A stretch of 64,000 nucleotides of DNA from Winogradskyella sp. UBA3174. GTDB taxonomy: Bacteria; Bacteroidota; Bacteroidia; Flavobacteriales; Flavobacteriaceae. The notes beneath the pieces are model-generated. The model worked only from the letters and a program-made list of their open reading frames with translations. It had not been told where the DNA came from and searched no databases. The stretch spans positions 1 through 64,000 of the forward strand of contig NZ_DEXW01000057.1 of assembly GCF_002364335.1 (NCBI RefSeq), given 5' to 3'. Positions 1-7,480 of this stretch are shown here, in pieces (within the stretch, counting starts at the first letter, position 1; each line of letters starts with the position of its first letter). A program made the position numbers and the translations under genes.

Positions 1-509
1 CCGTCTAACCCATTTAAACGCACTTGGGTAAATCCACAATTTTGACAATTGGTTTCCACACGCACACCTGGCGCATAATTCAACGTCTCTGAAACGGTCA
101 AGGCTTGTGTCGCATTTATTAGTTTTTCACCAAGTGTATTCACAATTATTGGTGCTTCTTTTTTATTGACTCGGTTTCTGGTGGCACTGACAACAACTTC
201 ATCTAAACCGAGAAAATCTTCAACCAAAATGATTTTTAAATCAGTGCTATTGTTGCTATCGATTTCAATCGTTTGGGTTTTTACTTTTAAACCTAAAGAC
301 CTTACTTTTATTTTATAGGCACCGAAAGGCATGTCTACTTTAAAATTCCCGTTTTCATCAGAAAAAGTTGAATAATTTCCGTTTCCTGAAAAAGTAAGCT
401 TTGCATAAGCGATAGATTCATTATCGAAAGTTACACTTCCTTTAATGCTTTCATTTTGCGCAAAAGTTAAGCTAAACCCGAATAATAGTATAAATGTTTT
501 TATATACAT
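1..509 (-). CDS. TonB-dependent receptor, N-terminal part (cut by window edge)
   Basis: Only the first 169 codons are in the window; the gene continues past position 1. Translation shows a signal peptide (residues 1-18, ending TFAQ), then a carboxypeptidase-like regulatory beta-sandwich (about 19-100, with the SDENGNFKV type of motif), then the start of a TonB plug domain (EVVVSATRN near residue 105). The last visible residues include NCQNCGFTQVRLNGLDG, a cysteine-bearing plug motif. It should be an outer-membrane active transporter. It is divergent from a Mn/Zn-type ABC transporter and shares its promoter region and a perfect palindrome, so I infer a metal or metallophore substrate. The substrate itself is not shown by the sequence. 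The start is the ATG whose complement lies at 507-509. Confidence 0.85.
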   Translation of the reverse strand, partial: MYIKTFILLFGFSLTFAQNESIKGSVTFDNESIAYAKLTFSGNGNYSTFSDENGNFKVDMPFGAYKIKVRSLGLKVKTQTIEIDSNNSTDLKIILVEDFLGLDEVVVSATRNRVNKKEAPIIVNTLGEKLINATQALTVSETLNYAPGVRVETNCQNCGFTQVRLNGLD

Positions 510-534
510 AATGATTATTTTTTTATGCAAATAT

Positions 535-568
535 AAATATATTTTTAGATATATCTAAAAATATATTT
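535..568. promoter_or_regulatory. Perfect 34-bp palindrome, candidate MntR/DtxR-type operator
   Basis: Positions 535-551 are exactly the reverse complement of 552-568; the centre reads TTTTTAGATATATCTAAAAA. It lies 26 bp before the start of the left TonB receptor and about 100 bp before the ABC-transporter binding protein, so one dimeric or tetrameric repressor could control both. The TTTAG...CTAAA arms resemble operators of DtxR/MntR-type repressors; that assignment is inference. A rho-independent terminator is unlikely because the stem is almost pure A/T and sits between divergent starts. Confidence 0.6.
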
Positions 569-665
569 AGTGTAATTTAAAAAAATTCAATTTAGTTCTG
601 TTTAAAGGTCGATTTTAAATATAATTCTGGTTTTTTTAGTACATTCGTAATAAATTTTTAGACTA

Positions 666-1580
666 ATGAAAAAATACTTTATTTTACTTTGTTTTTGTAC
701 TTTGTTTTTAAACAGTTGTAAAAATGAAACTAAGGATAACGGCAAATTAAATATCGTCACCACAACTTCGATGATTACAGATTTAGTGAAAAACATAGGA
801 GGTGATGCTATTAATTTACAAGGCTTAATGGGGTCTGGTGTTGATCCACATTTGTATAAGGCAAGTGAAGGTGATGTTTCAAAACTAGTTAATGCAGATA
901 TTATCTTTTATAATGGTTTACATCTGGAAGGTAAACTAGTCGAAGTTTTTGAACAAATGAGTAGTGAAACAAAAAGCCCAATTGCTTTAGCAGACGAACT
1001 TGATAAAAAAGGTTTAATTGGGTCTGATTATTTCGCATCTAATTACGATCCTCACGTATGGTTTGATATCGCATACTTTAAGCAATTTGCTTTAAAAGTA
1101 ACTGAAGTACTTTCTGAACAAGATCCAGAAAATAGTGAAACATACAAACGTAATGAGGCTACTTATTTAGAAGAGCTAGATAAGCTACAAGACGATGTAA
1201 AAGGTGTGGTTGAGTCGCTTCCTCCAGAAAAAAGAATATTAGTTACTGCACACGATGCCTTTAATTATTTTGGTGAAGCTTACAAATTTAAAGTTGTTGG
1301 CTTACAAGGGTTATCAACTGCTACCGAAGCTGGTGTAAAAGACGTTCAAAAACTATCAGCTTTTATAATTGAAAATAAAATTAAAGCCATTTTTGTTGAA
1401 AGCTCGGTACCAAGACGAACGATTGAAGCACTACAAGAAGCCGTGAAATCTAAAGGACACGACGTCGAAATTGGTGGTACATTATTTTCTGATGCATTAG
1501 GAAATGAGGGTACTCCAGAAGGCACTTACATTGGCATGTTTAGATACAATATAAAAACAATAGTTAGCGCTCTACAATAG
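666..1580 (+). CDS. Metal ABC transporter substrate-binding lipoprotein (TroA/MntA/ZnuA family)
   Basis: A 304-residue cluster A-I solute-binding protein that would capture Mn2+ or Zn2+ in the periplasm for the permeases encoded downstream. The N-terminus is a lipoprotein signal with lipobox LNSC (Cys18). The four expected metal ligands are visible at TroA-like spacing: His62 (DPHLY), His130 (DPHVW), His196 (TAHDAF) and Asp276 (FSDALG). The His-rich loop typical of dedicated zinc proteins (ZnuA) is absent, which with the H-H-H-D set points to a TroA-like protein, more likely manganese or mixed Mn/Zn. The ATPase gene starts 1 base after its stop codon, so the two form one operon. The start ATG is preceded only by AT-rich DNA, as is common in Flavobacteriaceae. 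Confidence 0.93.
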   Translation: MKKYFILLCFCTLFLNSCKNETKDNGKLNIVTTTSMITDLVKNIGGDAINLQGLMGSGVDPHLYKASEGDVSKLVNADIIFYNGLHLEGKLVEVFEQMSSETKSPIALADELDKKGLIGSDYFASNYDPHVWFDIAYFKQFALKVTEVLSEQDPENSETYKRNEATYLEELDKLQDDVKGVVESLPPEKRILVTAHDAFNYFGEAYKFKVVGLQGLSTATEAGVKDVQKLSAFIIENKIKAIFVESSVPRRTIEALQEAVKSKGHDVEIGGTLFSDALGNEGTPEGTYIGMFRYNIKTIVSALQ

Positions 1581-1581
1581 T

Positions 1582-2316
1582 ATGGAAAAGATTGCTGTAA
1601 AAGTTGATGATTTAACCGTAGCCTACAACTACAAACCTGTACTTTGGGATATTGATTTAGAAATTCCAGAAGGGGTTCTTATGGCTATTGTTGGTCCTAA
1701 TGGTGCTGGAAAATCAACACTCATAAAAGCAATTCTTGGCATATTAAAACCCATTGCTGGTAGCGTTACAATCTACGACAAACCTTACGAAAAACAACGC
1801 CAACTCGTAGCTTATGTGCCACAAAAAGGCAGTGTAGATTGGGATTTCCCAACAACAGCATTAGATGTTGTAAAAATGGGTACTTACGGAAGTTTAGGAT
1901 GGATAAAACGTCCAGGTCAAAAAGAAAAAAAGGCAGCCCTTGAAGCTTTAGAAAAAGTAGGCATGTTAGCATTTAAAAGCCGACAAATTAGTCAACTTTC
2001 TGGTGGACAACAACAGCGCATATTTCTAGCCAGAGCTTTGGTGCAAAATGCCTCCATTTATTTTATGGATGAGCCTTTCCAAGGTGTCGATGCCACAACA
2101 GAAATTGCAATAATCAATATTCTTAAAGAATTGCGTAAGGCTGGTAAAACAGTCATAGTCGTTCATCACGATTTACAAACCGTACCTGAATATTTTGATT
2201 GGGTAACCTTCTTAAATGTTAAGAAAATTGCCACAGGACCAGTTAAGGATATTTTTAATGATGATAATTTGACTAAAACCTATGGTATTAATTACAAGGT
2301 TAGTATTCAAGAATGA
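1582..2316 (+). CDS. Metal ABC transporter ATP-binding protein (MntB/ZnuC-like)
   Basis: A 244-residue ABC ATPase energising metal import. Walker A GPNGAGKST is at residues 38-46, the Q-loop glutamine at about 81 (VPQKG), the signature LSGGQQQR at 139-146, Walker B FMDEP with Asp163/Glu164, and the H-loop histidine at 196 (VVHHDL). The LSGGQQQR signature and GVDATTE D-loop region are typical of the Mn/Zn/Fe (TroB/ZnuC) subfamily. It starts 1 base after the binding-protein gene ends. The matching permeases do not follow directly: a VOC-family gene intervenes. Confidence 0.93.
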   Translation: MEKIAVKVDDLTVAYNYKPVLWDIDLEIPEGVLMAIVGPNGAGKSTLIKAILGILKPIAGSVTIYDKPYEKQRQLVAYVPQKGSVDWDFPTTALDVVKMGTYGSLGWIKRPGQKEKKAALEALEKVGMLAFKSRQISQLSGGQQQRIFLARALVQNASIYFMDEPFQGVDATTEIAIINILKELRKAGKTVIVVHHDLQTVPEYFDWVTFLNVKKIATGPVKDIFNDDNLTKTYGINYKVSIQE

Positions 2317-2473
2317 TGAAAAAATAATTAAACGTCAGTTTGAGTGAATCCAATTTTTATTAGGAATTATATCGAAACTTTTTAAACAACTTATCGATAC
2401 AATTTTTTTCGTTCCTTATAATTATTCAAAGCAATGGAAGTAATAAACAATCATTACTTTAAAAGATAAAATT

Positions 2474-2866
2474 ATGAAATACGCGTACACAATTTTATAC
2501 GTAGAAGATGTTGAAAAGACAATTAAATTTTATAAAAATGCTTTCGGGTTTGACAAAAAATTTATGATACCAGAAGCTAATTACGGAGAACTCATTTCGG
2601 GAGAAACCACAATTGCTTTTGCTTCAAATTTATTAGGTAATTCTAATTTTAAAAAAGGGTTTAAAGAACTTTCTCTAAATGAAAAACCTAACGGTATTGA
2701 GATGGCTTTTACAACAGAAACTATTGAAACTGACTTTGAAAAAGCAATAGAAGCAGGCGCTATTGAATACGAAAAAATAACCCAAAAACCTTGGGGACAA
2801 AAAGTAGGTTATTTGAGAGATATTAATGGTTTCTTAATAGAAATCTGTACCCCAATTAAAAATTAA
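2474..2866 (+). CDS. VOC-family (glyoxalase/bleomycin-resistance-like) protein
   Basis: A 130-residue single-chain vicinal-oxygen-chelate protein. It opens with the family pattern YTILYVEDVEKTIKFYKNAFGF (first beta strand, helix, then the FY...GF turn) and ends with a second module containing WGQKVGYLRDINGFLIEICTP. VOC proteins include glyoxalase I, dioxygenases and antibiotic-binding proteins; nothing here fixes the substrate, so no function is assigned. It lies between the ATPase and permease genes of a metal transporter, with 157 bp before it and 35 bp after, on the same strand. The 35-bp spacer carries a short repeat-like sequence, so the gene may be an insertion into an older four-gene operon. 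Confidence 0.85.
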   Translation: MKYAYTILYVEDVEKTIKFYKNAFGFDKKFMIPEANYGELISGETTIAFASNLLGNSNFKKGFKELSLNEKPNGIEMAFTTETIETDFEKAIEAGAIEYEKITQKPWGQKVGYLRDINGFLIEICTPIKN

Positions 2867-2901
2867 AAAACTAGATTCTGAAAATAAGTTCATAATAATA
2901 A
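2867..2901. repeat. Degenerate copy of a small dispersed repeat
   Basis: The spacer after the VOC gene reads AGATTCTGAAAATAAGTTCA, close to AGATTCTGAAATAAGTTCAG at about 14419. Both are imperfect inverted repeats (TTCTGAA...TTCAG). They look like members of a short dispersed palindromic family; only these two clear copies were noticed. Confidence 0.35.
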
Positions 2902-4029
2902 ATGGATATAATAGAATACATACAGCTCGTCTTTACAGACTATACACTAAGAACCATTACTCTTGGTACTGCGGTTTTGGGTGCAGTTTGTGGTATGCTC
3001 GGTAGTTTCGCTGTACTTAGAAAACAAAGTCTACTCGGAGATGCGATTTCGCATGCTGCTTTGCCAGGTATCGCTATTGCTTTTTTAATTACAGGTTCAA
3101 AAGACAGTAATACACTTTTAATTGGCGCCTTAATTAGTGGCTTAATAGGCACATTTTGGATTAGAGGTATCGTTACCAAAACCCACTTAAAATCAGATAC
3201 TGCACTTGGCTTAATTCTTTCATTATTTTTTGGATTTGGTATGTTGTTACTCACATTTATACAAAAACAACCTGACGCAAATCAAGCCGGATTAGACAAA
3301 TATCTTTTCGGACAGGCTGCAACATTAATAGAAAGCGATGTTTGGATGATGGCTATTGTAACGGGAATTTGTTTGGTCGTTATGCTTATATTCTGGAAAG
3401 AATTCAAAATCCTTTTATTTGACGCAGATTACACAAAAACGCTTGGTTTTAATACTAAGTTTATTGATATTTTAATTACAAGTTTTATTGTACTAGCCAT
3501 TGTACTTGGTCTTCAAACGGTTGGTGTTGTTTTAATGAGCGCTATGCTTTTAGCACCTGCTGCTGCTGCAAGACAATGGACAAATAGCTTAGCAGTAATG
3601 GTGTTTTTAGCAGCACTTTTTGGTGCATTTGCAGGAGTGGTTGGCACCGCAATAAGTGCTAGTCAAAACAATCTTTCAACAGGACCAGTGATTGTACTTG
3701 TGGCCAGTGTTTTTGTAGTATTTTCATTTATATTCTCACCAAGTCGAGGCTTATTATTCAAACAAATTAGATTTATTAGAAATAGACGCGATCTACAACT
3801 GCACAAAACACTAGCTTTTATGCACCATATTGCTGAAACACATGAAGATATTTCGCACCCTCACGCTATAAAACTTCTAAATAATTTTCAAGGTTATACA
3901 CGCTCTACACTTCAAAAATTAGTAGAAAAAGGTTATGTTAAACTTAATGGAGGTATGTGGAATTTAACAAAAGTTGGTTTTGATACCGCAGCAAACTTAT
4001 ATACTAAACAACAAACAGAAGATGAGTAA
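2902..4029 (+). CDS. Metal ABC transporter permease with C-terminal winged-helix tail
   Basis: A 375-residue ABC-3 family permease (TroC/ZnuB-like). Residues about 1-285 form eight or nine hydrophobic segments with the family motifs GSFAVLRKQSLLGDAISHAALPG and LMSAMLLAPAAAARQ. ABC-3 permeases are usually 270-300 residues. Here about 80 extra residues (roughly 295-375) look like a winged helix of the DtxR/MntR N-terminal kind: HKTLAFMHHIAETH, then STLQKLVEKGYVKL, then WNLTKVGFDTAANLY. I infer a cytoplasmic metal-sensing or DNA-binding-like tail. Its stop overlaps the next permease start by 8 bases, so translation is probably coupled. Confidence 0.9.
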   Translation: MDIIEYIQLVFTDYTLRTITLGTAVLGAVCGMLGSFAVLRKQSLLGDAISHAALPGIAIAFLITGSKDSNTLLIGALISGLIGTFWIRGIVTKTHLKSDTALGLILSLFFGFGMLLLTFIQKQPDANQAGLDKYLFGQAATLIESDVWMMAIVTGICLVVMLIFWKEFKILLFDADYTKTLGFNTKFIDILITSFIVLAIVLGLQTVGVVLMSAMLLAPAAAARQWTNSLAVMVFLAALFGAFAGVVGTAISASQNNLSTGPVIVLVASVFVVFSFIFSPSRGLLFKQIRFIRNRRDLQLHKTLAFMHHIAETHEDISHPHAIKLLNNFQGYTRSTLQKLVEKGYVKLNGGMWNLTKVGFDTAANLYTKQQTEDE

Positions 4030-5182
4030 CGCACAGCTCGAAATACAACTTATTGCCAGCGTAGTTGCAGTTGCTTGTGCTATTCCTGGTACATTTCTCG
4101 TACTCCGAAAAATGGCAATGATTAGCGATGCTATTAGTCATTCTATCTTACCTGGAATTGTCATTGGTTTTTTTATTACTCAAGATTTAAACTCACCATT
4201 GCTTATTCTACTTGCCGCATTAACAGGAATAATTACAGTTGTGCTCGTAGAGTATATTCAAAAAACAGGATTGGTTAAAGAAGATACAGCTATAGGTCTT
4301 GTGTTTCCCGCTCTATTTAGTATTGGTGTTATTCTGATTGCTAAAAATGCAAATGATGTGCATTTAGATATCGATGCTGTATTACTAGGTGAATTAGCTT
4401 TTGCTCCGTTTGATAGACTAATTATTAGCGGTACTGACGTTGGTCCAAAGTCGCTTTGGGTAGTTGGCACTATTTTATTAATTACAATAACCTTACTCAT
4501 TGCCTTTTTTAAAGAATTAAAAGTAAGCACTTTCGATAAAGGTTTAGCAGCGTCTTTAGGGTTTTCACCAGCCATTATTCATTACGGATTAATGTCAGTT
4601 TCATCAGTAACTACTGTTGGTGCATTTGATGCTGTGGGAGCTATTTTAGTTGTCGCTTTAATGATTGCACCAGCAGCCACAGCTTATTTACTCACTACAG
4701 ATTTAAAGAAAATGTTAGCCTTAGCCATAGGTTTTGGAATTTTTAGCGCTATTTTAGGATATTGGGTTGCGCACTGGTTAGATGCCTCAATTGCTGGTTC
4801 TATAACAACAGTTTTAGGGTTAGTGTTTTTATTAGTCTATTTATTTGCTCCGTCTAAAGGCATTATTGCCGTAACCTATAGAGAAAAACAACAGCGTATT
4901 GAAGTTTCTCTTCTTACATTTCTATTACACCTAAAAAACCACGACGAAGAAGTCGAAAGACACGTAAAACACCTAAATGAACATATTAATTGGCAGAAAG
5001 TACGCTCTAAAAGTGTGCTAGATTTAGCCCAGAAAAATAACATGATTCATATCGAAGATAGTATTGTTTCATTAACGAAGAAAGGTGACGAATTCACCTC
5101 AAAAGCTATTGAGTATATTATCACTAACGAGGATTCTCAGATAGAAGATATGAAAGATGACTTCTTTTTGTTTAGAGGGTAG
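4022..5182 (+). CDS. Second metal ABC transporter permease with C-terminal tail
   Basis: A 386-residue ABC-3 permease, paralogous to the preceding gene and likely its heterodimer partner in the membrane channel. I chose the ATG at 4022 (MSNAQLEIQL) rather than an upstream in-frame ATG at 3974, because the latter overlaps the previous gene by 56 bases and adds a non-hydrophobic stretch. The family motifs FLVLRKMAMISDAISHS and GAILVVALMIAPAATAYL are present. Beyond about residue 290 comes a tail (LLTFLLHLKNHDEE ... VLDLAQKNNMIHIEDSIVSLTKKGDEF) that resembles a winged helix more weakly than the tail of the first permease. No further gene follows on this strand; a DnaJ-like gene converges on it. 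Confidence 0.9.
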   Translation: MSNAQLEIQLIASVVAVACAIPGTFLVLRKMAMISDAISHSILPGIVIGFFITQDLNSPLLILLAALTGIITVVLVEYIQKTGLVKEDTAIGLVFPALFSIGVILIAKNANDVHLDIDAVLLGELAFAPFDRLIISGTDVGPKSLWVVGTILLITITLLIAFFKELKVSTFDKGLAASLGFSPAIIHYGLMSVSSVTTVGAFDAVGAILVVALMIAPAATAYLLTTDLKKMLALAIGFGIFSAILGYWVAHWLDASIAGSITTVLGLVFLLVYLFAPSKGIIAVTYREKQQRIEVSLLTFLLHLKNHDEEVERHVKHLNEHINWQKVRSKSVLDLAQKNNMIHIEDSIVSLTKKGDEFTSKAIEYIITNEDSQIEDMKDDFFLFRG

Positions 5183-5193
5183 ATATTATAATT

Positions 5194-5982
5194 TTACTTA
5201 AACCCACGCTCCTTTTGAATATGCTCATAAGCTTCTTGCACTTGTCTAAATTTAGCTTCTGCCCCTTCTTGATGTTCTTTACCTAAATGACCTAAGCGGT
5301 CTGGATGGTATTTTTTAGCCATTGTACGATAGGCTTTTTTAACTTCATTATCTGCAACTGATTTGTCTATCTCTAAGACTTTATAAGCATTGTCTGAGCT
5401 ACTGTAAAACATAGCTTTAATACTTTCGTAATCTTTACTACTAATTCCTAAATAGCCCGACATCGTATAAATCTGTCCTATTTCGTCTTCAGTAACTAAA
5501 CCATCTGCTTTAGCAATACCAAACAAAAAGTGAATGAGTTGCAAACGCGATGCATGATCCATCATTTGGCGGATTTGCACACACACTTGGCGCGTAGATA
5601 TGTTTTGCTTTGTAACACGTTTAAACAATTCAAAAGCTTTATTAGCTCGCTCTTTACCATACATGTTTGTAAACTGCTGTCGCACAAAATCTAATTCGCG
5701 CTGATCTTGTTTACCATCGGCTTTAATAATTATAGATGCTAATATTAATAAGCTAACCTCAAAATCTCCAGATTGTGTTTGCGGTTGCTGTGTTCTGGTT
5801 TGTGTTGATCTTTGACCATATGGATTACGCTGACGACTTCCAGTTTGCCGCTCACCTATTAACGGACTGCCTTTACCACCCAAATTATCAACAAAACTTC
5901 CTATAGCTAATCCAATTATAGCTCCTATTGGCCCTCCAAAAGACCAACCTATAGCACCTCCTACCCACTTTGCAAAACTCAT
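5194..5982 (-). CDS. TerB/DnaJ-domain protein (DjlA-like co-chaperone)
   Basis: A 262-residue protein with three parts. Residues about 1-40 are Gly-rich and hydrophobic (GGAIGWSFGGPIGAIIGLAIGSF), a likely glycine-zipper membrane insert. Residues about 75-190 are all-alpha with acidic motifs (KADGKQDQRELDF, KADGLVTEDE), typical of TerB-like domains. Residues about 195-262 are a J domain with the invariant HPD at 226-228 (KKYHPDRLGH) that would stimulate DnaK ATPase. This matches the DjlA architecture of a membrane-anchored TerB-DnaJ co-chaperone. It converges on the permease operon with only 11 bp between stops. Confidence 0.88.
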   Translation of the reverse strand: MSFAKWVGGAIGWSFGGPIGAIIGLAIGSFVDNLGGKGSPLIGERQTGSRQRNPYGQRSTQTRTQQPQTQSGDFEVSLLILASIIIKADGKQDQRELDFVRQQFTNMYGKERANKAFELFKRVTKQNISTRQVCVQIRQMMDHASRLQLIHFLFGIAKADGLVTEDEIGQIYTMSGYLGISSKDYESIKAMFYSSSDNAYKVLEIDKSVADNEVKKAYRTMAKKYHPDRLGHLGKEHQEGAEAKFRQVQEAYEHIQKERGFK

Positions 5983-6208
5983 ATTATATTTTTAACTTTT
6001 TTGAATGTATAAATCTGTCGATCCTGAACATTCTCATTTCAGATAGATTCTAAGCAGATTAACGGGGTCAAAAATATGACCACTATAATTTTCCGAGTAA
6101 ATATACTATATGTTAGTAGATAATATTCAATTTTTGTTACCATTGATAACTAAAATAGTGTCATTTAAACTGCTAACTGAAGACTAACACCTAAAGACTA
6201 TTTTTCAT

Positions 6209-6216
6209 TATCTTTG
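6209..6216 (+). promoter_or_regulatory. Bacteroidota-type -7 box (TATCTTTG) before the bacilliredoxin gene
   Basis: TATCTTTG matches the TAnnTTTG -7 element of Bacteroidota primary-sigma promoters. It lies 34 bp before the bacilliredoxin ATG. No clear TTTG -33 element was found at the expected spacing, so the assignment rests on the -7 box and its position. Confidence 0.5.
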
Positions 6217-6250
6217 CATTTCAAATTAGATTAATTAAAAATAGAAAAAT

Positions 6251-6661
6251 ATGTATCCAGCAGAATTAGTAAAACCAATGCGTGAGGATTTAACCAAAGT
6301 AGGTTTTGAAGAATTACATACAACAGAAGCTGTAGATAATGCCATTGCAAAAGAAGGAACTACTTTAGTAGTTATAAATTCTGTTTGTGGTTGTGCAGCA
6401 GCAAATGCAAGACCTGGTGCTCGTATGAGTTTAGAGAACGCTAAGCGTCCAGAACACATCGTCACTGTTTTTGCAGGTGTAGACAAGGAAGCGGTTGGTG
6501 CGGCAAGAGCACACATGATTCCTTTTCCTCCAAGCTCGCCATGTATGGCTTTATTTAAAAACGGAGAATTAGTACACATGTTGGAGCGTCACCATATTGA
6601 AGGTCGGCCAGCAGAATTAATTTCAGAGAATCTTATGGATGCTTATAATGAGCATTGTTAA
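6251..6661 (+). CDS. BrxA/BrxB-family bacilliredoxin (DUF1094)
   Basis: A 136-residue thioredoxin-fold protein of the YphP/YqiW family. The hallmark CXC motif is at residues 46-48 (NSVCGCAAANARPG). Known members remove bacillithiol from mixed disulfides on cytosolic proteins, and many Bacteroidota make bacillithiol, so a thiol-repair role is reasonable. The length is normal for the family. It is transcribed alone: it has its own -7 box and is followed by a strong terminator. The conserved C-terminal region (PPSSPCMALFKNGELVHMLERHHIEGR) is intact. Confidence 0.92.
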   Translation: MYPAELVKPMREDLTKVGFEELHTTEAVDNAIAKEGTTLVVINSVCGCAAANARPGARMSLENAKRPEHIVTVFAGVDKEAVGAARAHMIPFPPSSPCMALFKNGELVHMLERHHIEGRPAELISENLMDAYNEHC

Positions 6662-6684
6662 TATTCTATAAAATTTAAAAGTTT

Positions 6685-6712
6685 AAAACCACGATTTTCA
6701 TCGTGGTTTTTT
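6685..6712 (+). terminator. Rho-independent terminator after bacilliredoxin gene
   Basis: A perfect 10-bp stem, AAAACCACGA (6685-6694) with TCGTGGTTTT (6701-6710), has a 6-base loop and is followed by more T. The A-rich left arm makes it able to work in both directions. It separates the bacilliredoxin from the plsC-like operon. Confidence 0.85.
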
Positions 6713-6723
6713 AATTTTATAAC

Positions 6724-7461
6724 ATGCAAAAAGTAATCACTTATCCCCTTACCGTTTTATATTTAATTTGCTTTGGCTTATGCTTAGTCATTTTTCATCC
6801 TATACAATGGTTTTGTCATAAGTATATTGGCTATCAGGCTCACAAAAAGAGTGTAGATGCTTTGCAGTTTTGTTTAATGCGATGCCTTAATATTTTAGGT
6901 ACTAGATTTACGTTTCATAATCCGCATCAAATCTCTACTAACCAACCACTAATTGTCGTTTCTAATCACCAAAGCATGTACGATATATCACCAATTATGT
7001 GGTATATGCGTAAACATCATATTAAATTTGTGGCCAAGAAAGAATTAGGTAAAGGATTTCCTAGTGTGTCTCATAATTTACGCCATGGAGGCTCTGTCTT
7101 AATAGATAGAAAAAATCCGCGTCAGGCGTTACCTGCTATGATGAAATTTGGTGAATACATTGAAGAAACTAATAGAGCGGCAATGATTTTTCCCGAAGGA
7201 ACGCGCAGTAAAGATGGCTCGCCAAAACCTTTTAAAACTAAAGGACTCGAAATTTTATTAAAAAAAATCCCTTCTGCATTAATAGTTCCCATAACGGTTA
7301 ATAATTCTTGGAAGATGTTACGTTACGGAAAATTCCCAATGGGAATAGGAAATCATATTAAATTTACTGTGCATAAACCTCTAGAATTAGCTAACTTTAC
7401 GGATAAAGAGGAGCTACTTAGACAAGTTGAACAAACTATTGTAGATTCTATTAAGATATAA
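6724..7461 (+). CDS. plsC: 1-acyl-sn-glycerol-3-phosphate acyltransferase (PlsC-like)
   Basis: A 245-residue membrane-associated acyltransferase that would convert lysophosphatidic acid to phosphatidic acid. The acyltransferase block I NHQSMYD gives the catalytic H(X4)D pair His82/Asp87, block III FPEGTRS is at 156-162, and a VPITV block IV is near residue 200. The N-terminus carries a hydrophobic segment (about residues 6-27). An acyl-ACP desaturase gene follows after 19 bp on the same strand, so the two probably serve membrane-lipid composition together. Paralogues acting on other lyso-lipids cannot be excluded. Confidence 0.88.
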   Translation: MQKVITYPLTVLYLICFGLCLVIFHPIQWFCHKYIGYQAHKKSVDALQFCLMRCLNILGTRFTFHNPHQISTNQPLIVVSNHQSMYDISPIMWYMRKHHIKFVAKKELGKGFPSVSHNLRHGGSVLIDRKNPRQALPAMMKFGEYIEETNRAAMIFPEGTRSKDGSPKPFKTKGLEILLKKIPSALIVPITVNNSWKMLRYGKFPMGIGNHIKFTVHKPLELANFTDKEELLRQVEQTIVDSIKI

Positions 7462-7480
7462 TCATCAAAACACCATCACG

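Noticed and set aside
535..568. Palindrome as a rho-independent terminator
   Set aside because: It lies between two divergent starts and has almost no G/C in the stem, so an operator is more plausible.
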